Positions 33,441 to 42,756 of a stretch of 64,000 bases of DNA are shown here, piece by piece. Under the pieces are notes generated by a model. That model did not search any database. It had not been told where the DNA came from and saw nothing but the letters and a program-made list of their open reading frames with translations. Source of the stretch: SIAQ01 sp964484265 (lineage in GTDB: Bacteria; Planctomycetota; Planctomycetia; Gemmatales; Gemmataceae); contig CAZAFH010000020.1 in the NCBI GenBank assembly GCA_964484265.1, positions 1-64,000 of the forward strand, written 5' to 3'. Both the position numbers and the translations under genes were made by a program. The number at the start of each line of letters is the position of its first letter. The first letter of the stretch is position 1.

Positions 33441-36400
33441 ATGCCCACCCTTCAACCGATTTTCGAGACTTGCCGTCCTCGGGCTGATGTGGAGGCCGGT
33501 ACCACCAAAGACGAACAGTTCGCGGCCGATCTGGCCCAGGTTGTAAACGGAACGGCACCCAAGGAATACGCTGATCCTGCCCATTTCTTCCGCCACAGCT
33601 ACCCAACTCGCGGCATGCGAGAACTCCTGAAGGCTGTCCTGACCCGCCTGTCCGGTAAGGGTGGTGAGATTGCCTCCATCATCCGTCTCGACACCCAGTA
33701 CGGTGGCGGCAAGACCCACGGACTGATTGCCCTGGTTCATGCCGTTCGCGGGATGAAGGGGGTCAAATCTATCGAAGAATTCGTGGACCCGAAGCTCATC
33801 CCGAACCACGAGGTACGGGTTGCCGCCCTGGATGGCGAAAATACAGACCCAGCGGATGGGCTTACTCTTGAAAAAGGGCTACGAGCGAAGACCCTCTGGG
33901 GAGAACTTGCTTACCGGCTGGGCGGTGCAGAAGGGTACCGTCGTGTTCAAGAGAGCGATCAAAAGCACGTTGCACCAGGGGCCGAGACTCTAAGGGAGAT
34001 CTTCGGCGGAAAGCCAACCCTGATCATGCTCGACGAGGTTTCCGTTTACCTGAGGAAAGTGGAACGGGCCTTTCCAGGTGCGAGCGGTCAGTTCACAGCG
34101 TTCCTCCATTCCCTGTTCAAGGCTGTTGAAACTTCACCGAACGTCGCACTCGTGTTCACTTTGGCGGTAGGAAAGGATGCCGAAGCCAAGGATGCCTACA
34201 AGGAAGAACACGAACGAGCACTGGCTGCCCTGGCAGAGGCCGAGATGGTTGCTTCCCGAAAAGCGACCCAGCTGAACCCGACGGAGGAAGATGAAACGGC
34301 GGATGTCCTTCGTCGTCGGCTTTTCGATGAAGTAGACCGATCAGCTGCTGATGCGGTGGTTGCTGCCTACGCCGAAACATGGTCCAGGAACCAGAATGAC
34401 CTTCCGCCATCGGTGGGCCGACCGGAACTCAAGGAACTTTTCCGTCGTGGTTATCCGCTTCATCCTGAAACGATGACCGTGTTGACGGAGAAGCTGTCGT
34501 CGCTGAGCACATTCCAGCGAACCCGTGGCATGCTTCGGTTACTGGCTCGAACGGTGCATGTCCTGTGGCGTGACAAACCAGGCGATGCCTATGCAATCCA
34601 TCCCCATCACATTGATCCAGGGTTCGGTCCCATCCGTGATGAAATCACCACCCGATTGGCTCAGGGTGAATATGCCCCTGCCTTGAAATCCGATGTGGCT
34701 GCTGTTCGGGGGGACGACCCAGCCACCGCTCAACAATTAGACCTGAAGTACTTTCCTGGGCAATTGCCCATTCACTCATACGTTGCTCGAACCATCTTTC
34801 TGCACACCTTGGCTTTTGGTGATTCCGCGAAAGGGATTGCGGCCGATCAACTGAAACTTGGTGTTTGTTCACCCAAGACTGAACCGAGCTTCGTTGAACA
34901 AGCCCGGGTCCGCTTCGTGACGGAATCCCTGTTCCTCGACGACCGGCCTGGCTCCCTGTTGCGGTTCATGGTGGAACCCAACCTTACCCAGGTGATCCGG
35001 CGGCAGATGGAAGACATCGACGCCAGCGAGGTCCGTACCGAACTCAACGAGCGTGTACGCGGCTTGTTCGGTGCGTCGGGTGGAGCCTTCAACCTGGTTC
35101 CCTACCCTGCCGGGGCCTACGAAGTCGAAGACGTGGTTGGTGACGGACGGCCCAATCTGGTCGTGCTGCACCACGATGCCAATTCAATCTCGGCGGACCC
35201 ACAGGGACTCCCACCAACGGTTGAGGAGATCTTCAAATTCAAGGGGGCCGACCAGAAACTGCGTGAATTCCGGAACAACCTCGTTTTCGTTATGGCGGAC
35301 GAACGTCATGTCAAGAACATGAAGGATCGGGTCCGAAGACGCCTGGCCTTGCAAGAGTTGCTCAAGCCAGACCGGATTCGACTGCTGGCCGATCACCAGC
35401 AAAACAAGGTGAAGGAAGAATTTCAGAAGTCTTCCTTGAGCGTGGCGGAAGCTATTCTTCACTGCTATCGGCACCTCTTCTTCCCCTACAACGTTCCCAT
35501 GGCCGGGGCGTCCGAACCAATTGCCCACGCTGCCATTGAGGTCCACAACGCCAGTGATTCACCGGGTAATGGTCAGCTTCACGTGGCTCGTGTCCTTCGT
35601 GACCATCACAAGCTGCTCAGTGAAGGGGATACGCCTGAAGCTCCCACCTTCGTTCGCGACCAGACTCCCCTGAAACAGAAGGGTGAGCTTTCAACCCTGG
35701 AACTCCGTAACGAATATCGGCGAGCCCCGAAGCTCTCGATGCTCGTGTCCAACAACCCGCTCATCGCCTGTATTCGCCAGGGGATCGAGTCTGATGTCTT
35801 CATCTATCGCGAAGGTAGCCAGGTCTGGGGGAAGGGTGATCCAGCCCCAGCGATCCAGATCAACGAAAGCAGCTTCGTTCACACGTTGGCCGATGCAAAG
35901 AAGAAGCATCTTTGGCCTCGTCCTCAACCACTTGCGGTTACGTTGGTGGCGGCACCACGAGAAATACCTCCTGGAGATTCATCGGAACTGACTGTCACCG
36001 TCACGGGAGGCGTTCCTCCCTTCACCTATGTCGGAAGTCATCCCGATCTCTCGTTGGCCGCGACAACCCAGACTGTCCTCCGCTGCGATGTCTCCCCCGA
36101 AACGTCGATGACTTACCAGGTGGAGGTCACCGACAGCCGTGGACAACGGCAGGTGGTGACGGCAGAGGTCTATGTGGCGGAACCGGGGAAACCTGCTCCG
36201 CCACCCAAGAAACCCGAACCTCCGGTTCCGCCCCCAAAACCGGTACCTCCGCCCAAGCCCGAACTGACTGCGGAGGGTCCCCTCGCCCAGGCACTTTCAG
36301 AACTGTTCGAGAAGGCACGGAAGGTAAAGGTACATGCCATCGAGAAGCTGGTCATCCGCTTCTTTGACGCCTCGGCAACCTGGAAGGTCCACCAGGCGAT

Positions 36401-36707
36401 GGCGACTTTCAAGGAGGCGGAGATCGTCTGCCGGTTTGAGGTCGATATTTCCGCCGAGGGAGTGAACACTTTCCAGATTGAGTTTGACGGCAAGCTGGAC
36501 AAGGCCAACGCCGTGAAGTCGTTCCTCGATCCTCAACTACGCAGTGCCTCGGACCATGACTTCTCGGCAACCTATACCCTGACCTTCCCAACTGCCCTTT
36601 CGACGACGCCGGACAAAACCGATGCCTTCACGAAGTCACTGACCCGCTATGGCAGTGGGGAAGCGTATGTTGAGGCTCATGCAGCACCACTGGAGGTGAA
36701 ATCATGA
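33441..36707 (+). CDS. DUF499-type (BrxC/PglY-like) AAA ATPase with Ig-like C-terminal region
   Basis: 1088 residues. The opening (IFETCRPRADVEAGTTKDEQF and PTRGMRELLKAVLTRLSG) and TQYGGGKTHGL (Walker A, 85-95) with LIMLDEVSVYLR (Walker B, about 194) identify a DUF499 ATPase. After residue 830 comes a beta-sandwich-like segment (VTVTGGVPPFTYVG and TYQVEVTDSRGQR), then a Pro/Lys-rich linker at 915-940 and a C-terminal alpha/beta domain. DUF499 ATPases work with DNA methyltransferases and helicases in BREX-like and related systems. Its stop overlaps the next start (ATGA). First gene of the operon. Confidence 0.88.
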   Translation: MPTLQPIFETCRPRADVEAGTTKDEQFAADLAQVVNGTAPKEYADPAHFFRHSYPTRGMRELLKAVLTRLSGKGGEIASIIRLDTQYGGGKTHGLIALVHAVRGMKGVKSIEEFVDPKLIPNHEVRVAALDGENTDPADGLTLEKGLRAKTLWGELAYRLGGAEGYRRVQESDQKHVAPGAETLREIFGGKPTLIMLDEVSVYLRKVERAFPGASGQFTAFLHSLFKAVETSPNVALVFTLAVGKDAEAKDAYKEEHERALAALAEAEMVASRKATQLNPTEEDETADVLRRRLFDEVDRSAADAVVAAYAETWSRNQNDLPPSVGRPELKELFRRGYPLHPETMTVLTEKLSSLSTFQRTRGMLRLLARTVHVLWRDKPGDAYAIHPHHIDPGFGPIRDEITTRLAQGEYAPALKSDVAAVRGDDPATAQQLDLKYFPGQLPIHSYVARTIFLHTLAFGDSAKGIAADQLKLGVCSPKTEPSFVEQARVRFVTESLFLDDRPGSLLRFMVEPNLTQVIRRQMEDIDASEVRTELNERVRGLFGASGGAFNLVPYPAGAYEVEDVVGDGRPNLVVLHHDANSISADPQGLPPTVEEIFKFKGADQKLREFRNNLVFVMADERHVKNMKDRVRRRLALQELLKPDRIRLLADHQQNKVKEEFQKSSLSVAEAILHCYRHLFFPYNVPMAGASEPIAHAAIEVHNASDSPGNGQLHVARVLRDHHKLLSEGDTPEAPTFVRDQTPLKQKGELSTLELRNEYRRAPKLSMLVSNNPLIACIRQGIESDVFIYREGSQVWGKGDPAPAIQINESSFVHTLADAKKKHLWPRPQPLAVTLVAAPREIPPGDSSELTVTVTGGVPPFTYVGSHPDLSLAATTQTVLRCDVSPETSMTYQVEVTDSRGQRQVVTAEVYVAEPGKPAPPPKKPEPPVPPPKPVPPPKPELTAEGPLAQALSELFEKARKVKVHAIEKLVIRFFDASATWKVHQAMATFKEAEIVCRFEVDISAEGVNTFQIEFDGKLDKANAVKSFLDPQLRSASDHDFSATYTLTFPTALSTTPDKTDAFTKSLTRYGSGEAYVEAHAAPLEVKS

Positions 36708-37195
36708 GCACGACAAAAAAGAATCCACGGAACCGCAGGTCCACTGCTGAGGCTGATACGTCGAATCTGCCCGTGTACGAACTGCGGCTTCATGTCCGCA
36801 AGACCGGCAGCTACGAGCTTGAGATCTGGCAACTTCCCTCCCCTTCGACACCTCGGCTGACGGGGCCGGAATACGTCGCCGCCCTCAAGGGAGCGGCCCT
36901 TCGACTGGTGGAGCCTCGGATTCTCAAGCACCTGGCCCGCAACAAGATCAACCTTGGTTCCCTGAATGGAGAAAAAACTCGTGACTGGCGGATCGACGAA
37001 GAGTTGGCGTTGAACCTGGGACTTTTGTTCCGTGTCCTGGCTCCCATGCGAAACCTCGACCGAATCCGTCAGGTTGCGGATGGTGTCGATGAAATGAGCC
37101 GGGAAGAAGCTGGGTATTGGCTGGGGATGGCCATGCACCGGCGGCATCCTCGTCGTGTGCTGGCGGCACTTCGGATTCTCCTGACAACACCTTGA
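36704..37195 (+). CDS. Small protein coupled to the DUF499 ATPase (163 aa)
   Basis: Begins with a Lys/Arg-rich tail, then YELRLHVRKTGSYELEIW and a C-terminal helical motif, MSREEAGYWLGMAMHR then PRRVLAALRILL. The start overlaps the DUF499 stop by 4 bp (ATGA), so both are made together. I do not assign a family with confidence. It is probably a dedicated partner of the ATPase. Confidence 0.7.
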   Translation: MSTTKKNPRNRRSTAEADTSNLPVYELRLHVRKTGSYELEIWQLPSPSTPRLTGPEYVAALKGAALRLVEPRILKHLARNKINLGSLNGEKTRDWRIDEELALNLGLLFRVLAPMRNLDRIRQVADGVDEMSREEAGYWLGMAMHRRHPRRVLAALRILLTTP

Positions 37196-37244
37196 AGCCG
37201 CTGAACACGTCAAATCGTGAATCGGTATTTGGGATGGTGACATC

Positions 37245-38384
37245 ATGGGTATGAAAGTACTAGGAACTGCGATCGATCTTCGAACTAATGCAAAGATCGT
37301 TTACGCACAGATTCCAATTGGCGACTACCTTTCCCTCGTGGGATCCTCATTCGATACGTTCACAATTCAGCGAAAAAAGGAAAAGTACAAGGCCTATGAT
37401 CGCCTGAAGAAGGACATCGTCGAAGGAACACTCTTACCGTCGATTACCTTAGCGGTGAAGCCAGGACGAGTTGATGTTCTCCTCCCTTTGATCGAGTCCA
37501 ACAACATCTCAGCCCTCGAGACAGAGCTTTCGGCTGCTGGTCAGGTGGATATTCTCGACGGCCTGCAACGCACCTACATCCTAAAGGAATTGAAAGACGA
37601 ACAAACGGCATTCAAACCAGGCCAAACAATCCTGTTAGAGTTCTGGCTTGAAAAGGAACTTCGGCATCTCATTTATCGCATTATTGTACTTAATGCAGGA
37701 CGCAAGCCGATGTCCATGCGGCACCAGGTTGAGCTCCTGTTCTTGGTGATCAAACAGACGATCGAGAATCAGATTCCTGGCCTTCAGCTTTACCTTGAAC
37801 GCGACGAAACCCGGAGGCGTGGACCAAGGAAATATGCTCTTGATCGAATTGCCATGGCATATCAGTGCTTCCTGTTGAGAAGCCACGAGGTGCAAAGAGA
37901 GAGTGTTGTTGCCCAGGAACTTGCTGAAGGGGAAATCCTTGACTCAACGGAGGACTTTCTAAACGATCAGTTCGTCCAGTTTACGAAATACCTCGAACTG
38001 TACGCCCAACTGGATGACAAAGGTTGTGAGGTCTACGCCCAGGAAGATAGCGGCAAAGGCCTGCCCACTGGAGCCCTTTGGTTCGGCAGCGAGACAACGC
38101 TGAACTCATTCTTCGCTGCATTATCTGATTTTGGAACAAACGAGCAACGAAAGACAAGAATCGACTCGGCCCTAAGGGAACTCCTCGCGAGCCTTAATCA
38201 GGCACAACCGGGCCAGGATCCACTGGGATTGGAGACGTTGGATCAACTGATAAAAGGACTGAATCCCCGCAAAGTTAACATCGGTTCGGCAACCCGTCGA
38301 TTGTATTTCACGGCCTTCAAGGAGTTCTTTCGAGAAGAGGGCGAAAAGGGGATGAAGGATTGTTGGTTGGCCGCGGCGGAGTAA
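37245..38384 (+). CDS. DGQQR-type (DUF262/DndB-like, ParB fold) protein
   Basis: 379 residues. QVDILDGLQRTYILKEL near residue 101 and IIVLNAGRKPMSMRHQVEL near 145 reproduce the two signature blocks of DGQHR/DUF262 ParB-fold proteins (DG-Q-R, then N-x-G-x-P-x-S). Such domains occur in the DndB regulator and in GmrSD-type nucleases, where they bind or hydrolyse nucleotides. It has no C-terminal HNH nuclease. It lies between the ATPase pair and the HEPN-like gene, 6 bp before the latter. Confidence 0.65.
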   Translation: MGMKVLGTAIDLRTNAKIVYAQIPIGDYLSLVGSSFDTFTIQRKKEKYKAYDRLKKDIVEGTLLPSITLAVKPGRVDVLLPLIESNNISALETELSAAGQVDILDGLQRTYILKELKDEQTAFKPGQTILLEFWLEKELRHLIYRIIVLNAGRKPMSMRHQVELLFLVIKQTIENQIPGLQLYLERDETRRRGPRKYALDRIAMAYQCFLLRSHEVQRESVVAQELAEGEILDSTEDFLNDQFVQFTKYLELYAQLDDKGCEVYAQEDSGKGLPTGALWFGSETTLNSFFAALSDFGTNEQRKTRIDSALRELLASLNQAQPGQDPLGLETLDQLIKGLNPRKVNIGSATRRLYFTAFKEFFREEGEKGMKDCWLAAAE

Positions 38385-38389
38385 CTGGC

Positions 38390-39454
38390 ATGCGGCTAAA
38401 TGACATCCAAACGCTGATAAAGGGCGGTCGTGCCTTTCGACATCCAGAAGCGGATTTCGCTTCTGATGGAGAACTCCTTATCGTAAACGGACGAATTGCG
38501 TACCCAGTCTTTCCTGTTCAACGTTCCCTGTCTGGGGGACCGGATATCCCCATTGGGGAACCTGGTGGAGGCGGTCTAGGAATGCTGGTGCTTTCATCTC
38601 GACTGCCGGTGGCCGACCCGGCGACATTTACCGACGATCAGTATGTGGCCTATTTGACCGAAGCATCGATGGATCAAGTCGGTGCAAATTACAGATTCCA
38701 AGATGATTTTGTCGTCATTAATCATGGTGATAGGGCTAGATACGAAGGATCTTTCCTTCAAACATCTGGTTTGTGGGGCGGATTTGTCCATGTCAACACC
38801 CCCAGGCAGGCACCCAAGGTGTCCACGAAAGCAACGGTGTCGATCCTCGCCCTACCAAATCTTACCCTCCCGACAAGTCACCATGAGGCAAATCTTTTTC
38901 GGTCATCGCAGGTGGCGTTTGCATTTGAGAGATTTCTCAAGCTTTATCATTTGCTGGAGTTGATGTTTGACTGGAAGGTTGTTGAGACGATTAAATCGCT
39001 CGGACCTGATTTGCAGGGAATCGGAGAGTTAATGTCGAAGTATTCGACGAAAGAGCTTGCTCAATTACGATGGCTCTTCAACCAGATGATCACTGATCTG
39101 GCTCCTTTGGCACTTGCCCTTGATTCCGTATTTCATTTCCAACCGATTGCTCAAAAAGTGTTTTTCGACTTTGGAAAGGATGGGAATCCTTTCGATGAAT
39201 GGCAGCGTTTCATTGACATCCGAGATAAAGGCGGGTTTGACAAGGCGGCTATTCAGAAGTGGCGATCAAGAAAAGACGACGACTACAAGAAGTTGATAAT
39301 TGATGTTTCATCCTATTGGATTTATCGCATTAGGTGTTGTATTGCTCACAGCAGAATTGGTGAGTATGTGATGACGCATGCAGATGAGGAATTCGTCATC
39401 GATTTTGGAGAACCGCTTCTTCGAGTGGTCCTTCTCCAGGTCTTTCAGAAGTAG
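38390..39454 (+). CDS. Uncharacterised protein with C-terminal HEPN-like R-x4-H motif
   Basis: 354 residues from the ATG at 38390 with GGAG upstream, 6 bp after the previous stop. The N-terminal half is beta-rich; the C-terminal third is helical and contains YWIYRIRCCIAHSRIGEY with Arg315-x4-His320, the spacing of the HEPN ribonuclease active site. If real, it could be a toxic RNase held in check by the DGQQR-type partner or released on infection. This is inference from one motif. Confidence 0.55.
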   Translation: MRLNDIQTLIKGGRAFRHPEADFASDGELLIVNGRIAYPVFPVQRSLSGGPDIPIGEPGGGGLGMLVLSSRLPVADPATFTDDQYVAYLTEASMDQVGANYRFQDDFVVINHGDRARYEGSFLQTSGLWGGFVHVNTPRQAPKVSTKATVSILALPNLTLPTSHHEANLFRSSQVAFAFERFLKLYHLLELMFDWKVVETIKSLGPDLQGIGELMSKYSTKELAQLRWLFNQMITDLAPLALALDSVFHFQPIAQKVFFDFGKDGNPFDEWQRFIDIRDKGGFDKAAIQKWRSRKDDDYKKLIIDVSSYWIYRIRCCIAHSRIGEYVMTHADEEFVIDFGEPLLRVVLLQVFQK

Positions 39455-39472
39455 CATGAAAGCAGGGATCAA

Positions 39473-42424
39473 ATGGCCTCAACTCGTCCACGTCTCCTGA
39501 TTGAAGAATGGCTCCCCATTGCGGAGATTGGGATTGAGAGCGTCCGTGAACGGACTCCGATGACACCGTTCCCGGCTCCGAACCGTCTTCACGTCTGGTG
39601 GGCCCGACGACCTTTGGTTGCGAGCCGTGCGGCTATCTTGGCCAGCCTCCTCCCGGCTGATGCTGATCGAGCGAAGTTTCTTCACATGCTGGGGATTCAT
39701 GGGGATCCTGTGGCAGCAAAGGAGGAGATTCAAAGGGCCCGGCGAACAGGATTGCGAGTGGACAACCCCTACACATATGATCGGGCATTCTCGTACTCTC
39801 CTGGTGTTGAAGAGGTGGAGTGGTTGAACGAGAATGCCAAGAAACTTGGCCTATCTTCCGTCACTGTCCTCGATCCGACGGCTGGTGGAGGAAGCATCCC
39901 GTTTGAGGCTGCTCGACTCGGGTCGCATGTCATTGCCAATGATCTTAATCCCGTTGCTTGGCTGATCCTGAAAGCAACGGTCGAGTTTCCGATCCGCTTC
40001 GGGACACCCTTGCATACTCGGTATCTTCAAATTGCCCGTCAGTGGCGGGAGAAAATGCAAGAGAGAATGGTCAGGTACTTTCCGCCTGACTCAGACCCGA
40101 TGAAAGAGGATGCTACTTACCTCTGGGCCCGCACCGTTGATTGCCCTTATTGTGGTGGGCTGGTCCCATTGTCGCCGAATTGGCGGTTGAACAGTGCCGG
40201 CAAAGGGGTTCGACTCATTCCCCACACGGACAAGCCCGATCACCGTCACTGTACCTTCGAGATTGTCGAGAAAGCCAAGGATCACAGTGCGGGAACCGTG
40301 AAGGGGGGCGATGGTTCGTGTCCCTACCCGGATTGTGGCCGCGTCATTGATGGAGACGAGATCAAGAGCCAGGCCCAGGCGGGTAAGATGGGCCAGCAGC
40401 TATATGCCATCGTGTACAAGCAGAAGATCAAGATAGGCACGACGAAAGGAAAGAACCCGCGGGATAAATTCAAGACAGTCCGCGGCTTCCGTGCCCCTCG
40501 GCCAGAAGACGACGTATCAGCCCAGGTGGACGCCGCCCTTGCTGCCAAAATGCCGGAATGGCAAGCACGGAACATTGTTCCGGATGAGGTGTTTCCAGAG
40601 GGAACCAATGACAGCCGACCCTTGCAGTATGGAATGCCACTTTGGCGAAACATGTTTTCGCCTCGACAACTGCTTGGTCATTGCATCAGCGTTGAGGTGT
40701 TTCATGAACTGCTGGAAGAAATCCGAGAGAAATCAAATGGGGAAATCGTTCAATGTGACAGAGCAGCCTTATCCTACATTGGAATTGCTCTGGACAAGAT
40801 GTTGAACTGGAATGCACTGCTTACAACCTGGAATGTCAAGGCTGATCGCTTGCGATCAGTCTTTGATCGCCACGATTTCAGTTTTAAGTGGAGCTTCGGA
40901 GAAATGGCCCCAACGATTACCGGAATCGGTTACGATTGGGCCATTGATGAAGTTGGCAAGTGCATTGAGGAGTTAATTGAGTTGTCAGGTGCTGACGACG
41001 GCCAGCCTGATTTGTTCAAATCAAACGGACCTACGTCGGCAATTCAGGTCAAGCTCGGCTCAGGGGATGAGCTTGGACTGGAACCAGCAACCGTCGATTG
41101 CATTGTCGTTGACCCTCCTTACTACGACAACGTGATGTACGCGGAGTTGGCGGACTTCTTCTACGTCTGGTTAAAACGAACGGCTGGATTGCTTTACCCT
41201 GAAGGGTTTACCGATTATCTCTGCGACAAGGATCGTGAAGCCGTCGCCAATCCAGCCAAATTCAAGGGGCAGGAGGGGGGAGTCAAGAATCTGGCTGGAC
41301 GTGACTACCAGGAACGGATGGCTGCCATCTTCCATGAGTGCCGCCGAGTGATCAAGCCGCATGGGGTGATGACAGTCATGTTCACCCACAAGGCCAGCGG
41401 AGCATGGGATGCCCTGGCGAATGGCCTGGTGAATGCTGGCTGGGTTATCACTGCTTCATGGCCTGTGAATACTGAAGCGGAAGGAAGTCTGCACATCAAA
41501 GAGAAAAGTGCTGCCAAGAGCACGATTTTCCTGGTTTGCCGTCCTCGTGCAGAAGTAGAGGAGGATGCCGATGTCGTCTACTGGGAAGTGGTCGAGCCCA
41601 GGGTGACCGAATCGGTTCGCGAACGAGTGAAGGAATTTCAGGAATCCGGAATCGGCGGCGTTGATCTTTACCTGGCCTGTTTCGGACCTGCCTTACAGGT
41701 CTTCAGCGAAAACTGGCCCCTCAAACGAGGTCGCCCGGTTCAGAAGCCCAAGGAATACAAGCTCTTTGGGGACGAGGAATGGGATCCCTATGCGGTACGT
41801 CCAGAAGATGCCTTGGACGCTGCCCGCCGTGAAGTGAAACGCTGGCGAATGGAGCAACTGGCGACCGTCAAACGGCAGCATCATCTGGATCCGCTCACCG
41901 AGTGGTATGTGCTGGCCTGGGATGCGTTCAAGGCTCCCCGATTCCCCTCCGACGAGGCATTGAAGCTTGCCCGTGTGGTCGGCCTCGACTTTGACCAGAT
42001 CAAGAACGTGGTATGCGAGGTCAAATCGAGCGACGTGATTCTCTGGGACAGCAAGTCCCGAAAAAGCAAGGGCAGACTCGGTCCCCTCGGTGGGGAATCG
42101 ACGCTCGATACCCTCCACCAGGCGGCCTCAATCGTTCGTGAACAGAACACAGGCGTGGCCAAGAAAGCCATCGAGGATGCCGGTCTCCTGGATGACGCCA
42201 CCTTGTTGACGGCCCTGGAAGCCCTCCTCAACGTTCTTCCTGCGATGGCCAACCCTGAAAAGGCCAAGAAGGTCGATCCCAACATTGTGGGAGCATCCAG
42301 TGATTTCGATGCTCTTGAAAAACTCCGACGCCTGGCTTTCTCGGAACAGGTGCCGGAACCGGTTCAGAAGACGCTGTTCGATGATCTTCCAGATGAGGAT
42401 GAGACTGAGGAGGACGATGAATGA
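39473..42424 (+). CDS. DUF1156 / Zn-ribbon adenine-specific DNA methyltransferase
   Basis: 983 residues. The N-terminus (IEEWLPIAEIGIESVRER then RLHVWWARRPLVASRA) is the DUF1156 domain. Motif I is VLDPTAGGGS (about 132-141), two Zn-ribbon pairs follow (CPYCGG and CPYPDCG), and the catalytic motif DPPYYDN is near 546. This is the COG1743-type methylase of BREX type 3 and related systems. It would methylate host DNA so that the ATPase/helicase machinery spares it. The stop overlaps the start of the small TM gene (ATGA). Confidence 0.92.
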   Translation: MASTRPRLLIEEWLPIAEIGIESVRERTPMTPFPAPNRLHVWWARRPLVASRAAILASLLPADADRAKFLHMLGIHGDPVAAKEEIQRARRTGLRVDNPYTYDRAFSYSPGVEEVEWLNENAKKLGLSSVTVLDPTAGGGSIPFEAARLGSHVIANDLNPVAWLILKATVEFPIRFGTPLHTRYLQIARQWREKMQERMVRYFPPDSDPMKEDATYLWARTVDCPYCGGLVPLSPNWRLNSAGKGVRLIPHTDKPDHRHCTFEIVEKAKDHSAGTVKGGDGSCPYPDCGRVIDGDEIKSQAQAGKMGQQLYAIVYKQKIKIGTTKGKNPRDKFKTVRGFRAPRPEDDVSAQVDAALAAKMPEWQARNIVPDEVFPEGTNDSRPLQYGMPLWRNMFSPRQLLGHCISVEVFHELLEEIREKSNGEIVQCDRAALSYIGIALDKMLNWNALLTTWNVKADRLRSVFDRHDFSFKWSFGEMAPTITGIGYDWAIDEVGKCIEELIELSGADDGQPDLFKSNGPTSAIQVKLGSGDELGLEPATVDCIVVDPPYYDNVMYAELADFFYVWLKRTAGLLYPEGFTDYLCDKDREAVANPAKFKGQEGGVKNLAGRDYQERMAAIFHECRRVIKPHGVMTVMFTHKASGAWDALANGLVNAGWVITASWPVNTEAEGSLHIKEKSAAKSTIFLVCRPRAEVEEDADVVYWEVVEPRVTESVRERVKEFQESGIGGVDLYLACFGPALQVFSENWPLKRGRPVQKPKEYKLFGDEEWDPYAVRPEDALDAARREVKRWRMEQLATVKRQHHLDPLTEWYVLAWDAFKAPRFPSDEALKLARVVGLDFDQIKNVVCEVKSSDVILWDSKSRKSKGRLGPLGGESTLDTLHQAASIVREQNTGVAKKAIEDAGLLDDATLLTALEALLNVLPAMANPEKAKKVDPNIVGASSDFDALEKLRRLAFSEQVPEPVQKTLFDDLPDEDETEEDDE

Positions 42425-42756
42425 CCTGGTATGAGAAACTCCCCTCTCGTTTGGCATCAGCACTGAACCTTGTTGACAAAGCTCCAGGCGTTGTCCGGGA
42501 CTTCCTTAAAGGAACTGGATTGGGGATTTGCGTCTTGTTGCCGTTCTTTGTTGTTTGGTTGGCGTTTTCACAGAAGGAAGCTTTTTCGTTCTCCTACATG
42601 AGAGAGTTGTCCTTGCTTATCCTTTGGTTGTTCTGCCTGTTCCAGATAGTGCCCCTGAAATCAGTCAAGATCGGGAAGGATGCCGTTGAGTTGTCTTTTG
42701 ACACACCTCCGATGTCGCCTGCCGATGTCATTGAATCAAAAGGCGAAAAATCATGA
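42421..42756 (+). CDS. Small two-TM membrane protein
   Basis: 111 residues with two membrane helices (GICVLLPFFVVWLAFS and LSLLILWLFCLFQIV) and a short C-terminal tail. It overlaps both neighbours by ATGA junctions, so it is translated as part of the methylase-TM-TPR string. No family recognised. It could anchor the system or act as a membrane effector. Confidence 0.7.
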   Translation: MTWYEKLPSRLASALNLVDKAPGVVRDFLKGTGLGICVLLPFFVVWLAFSQKEAFSFSYMRELSLLILWLFCLFQIVPLKSVKIGKDAVELSFDTPPMSPADVIESKGEKS

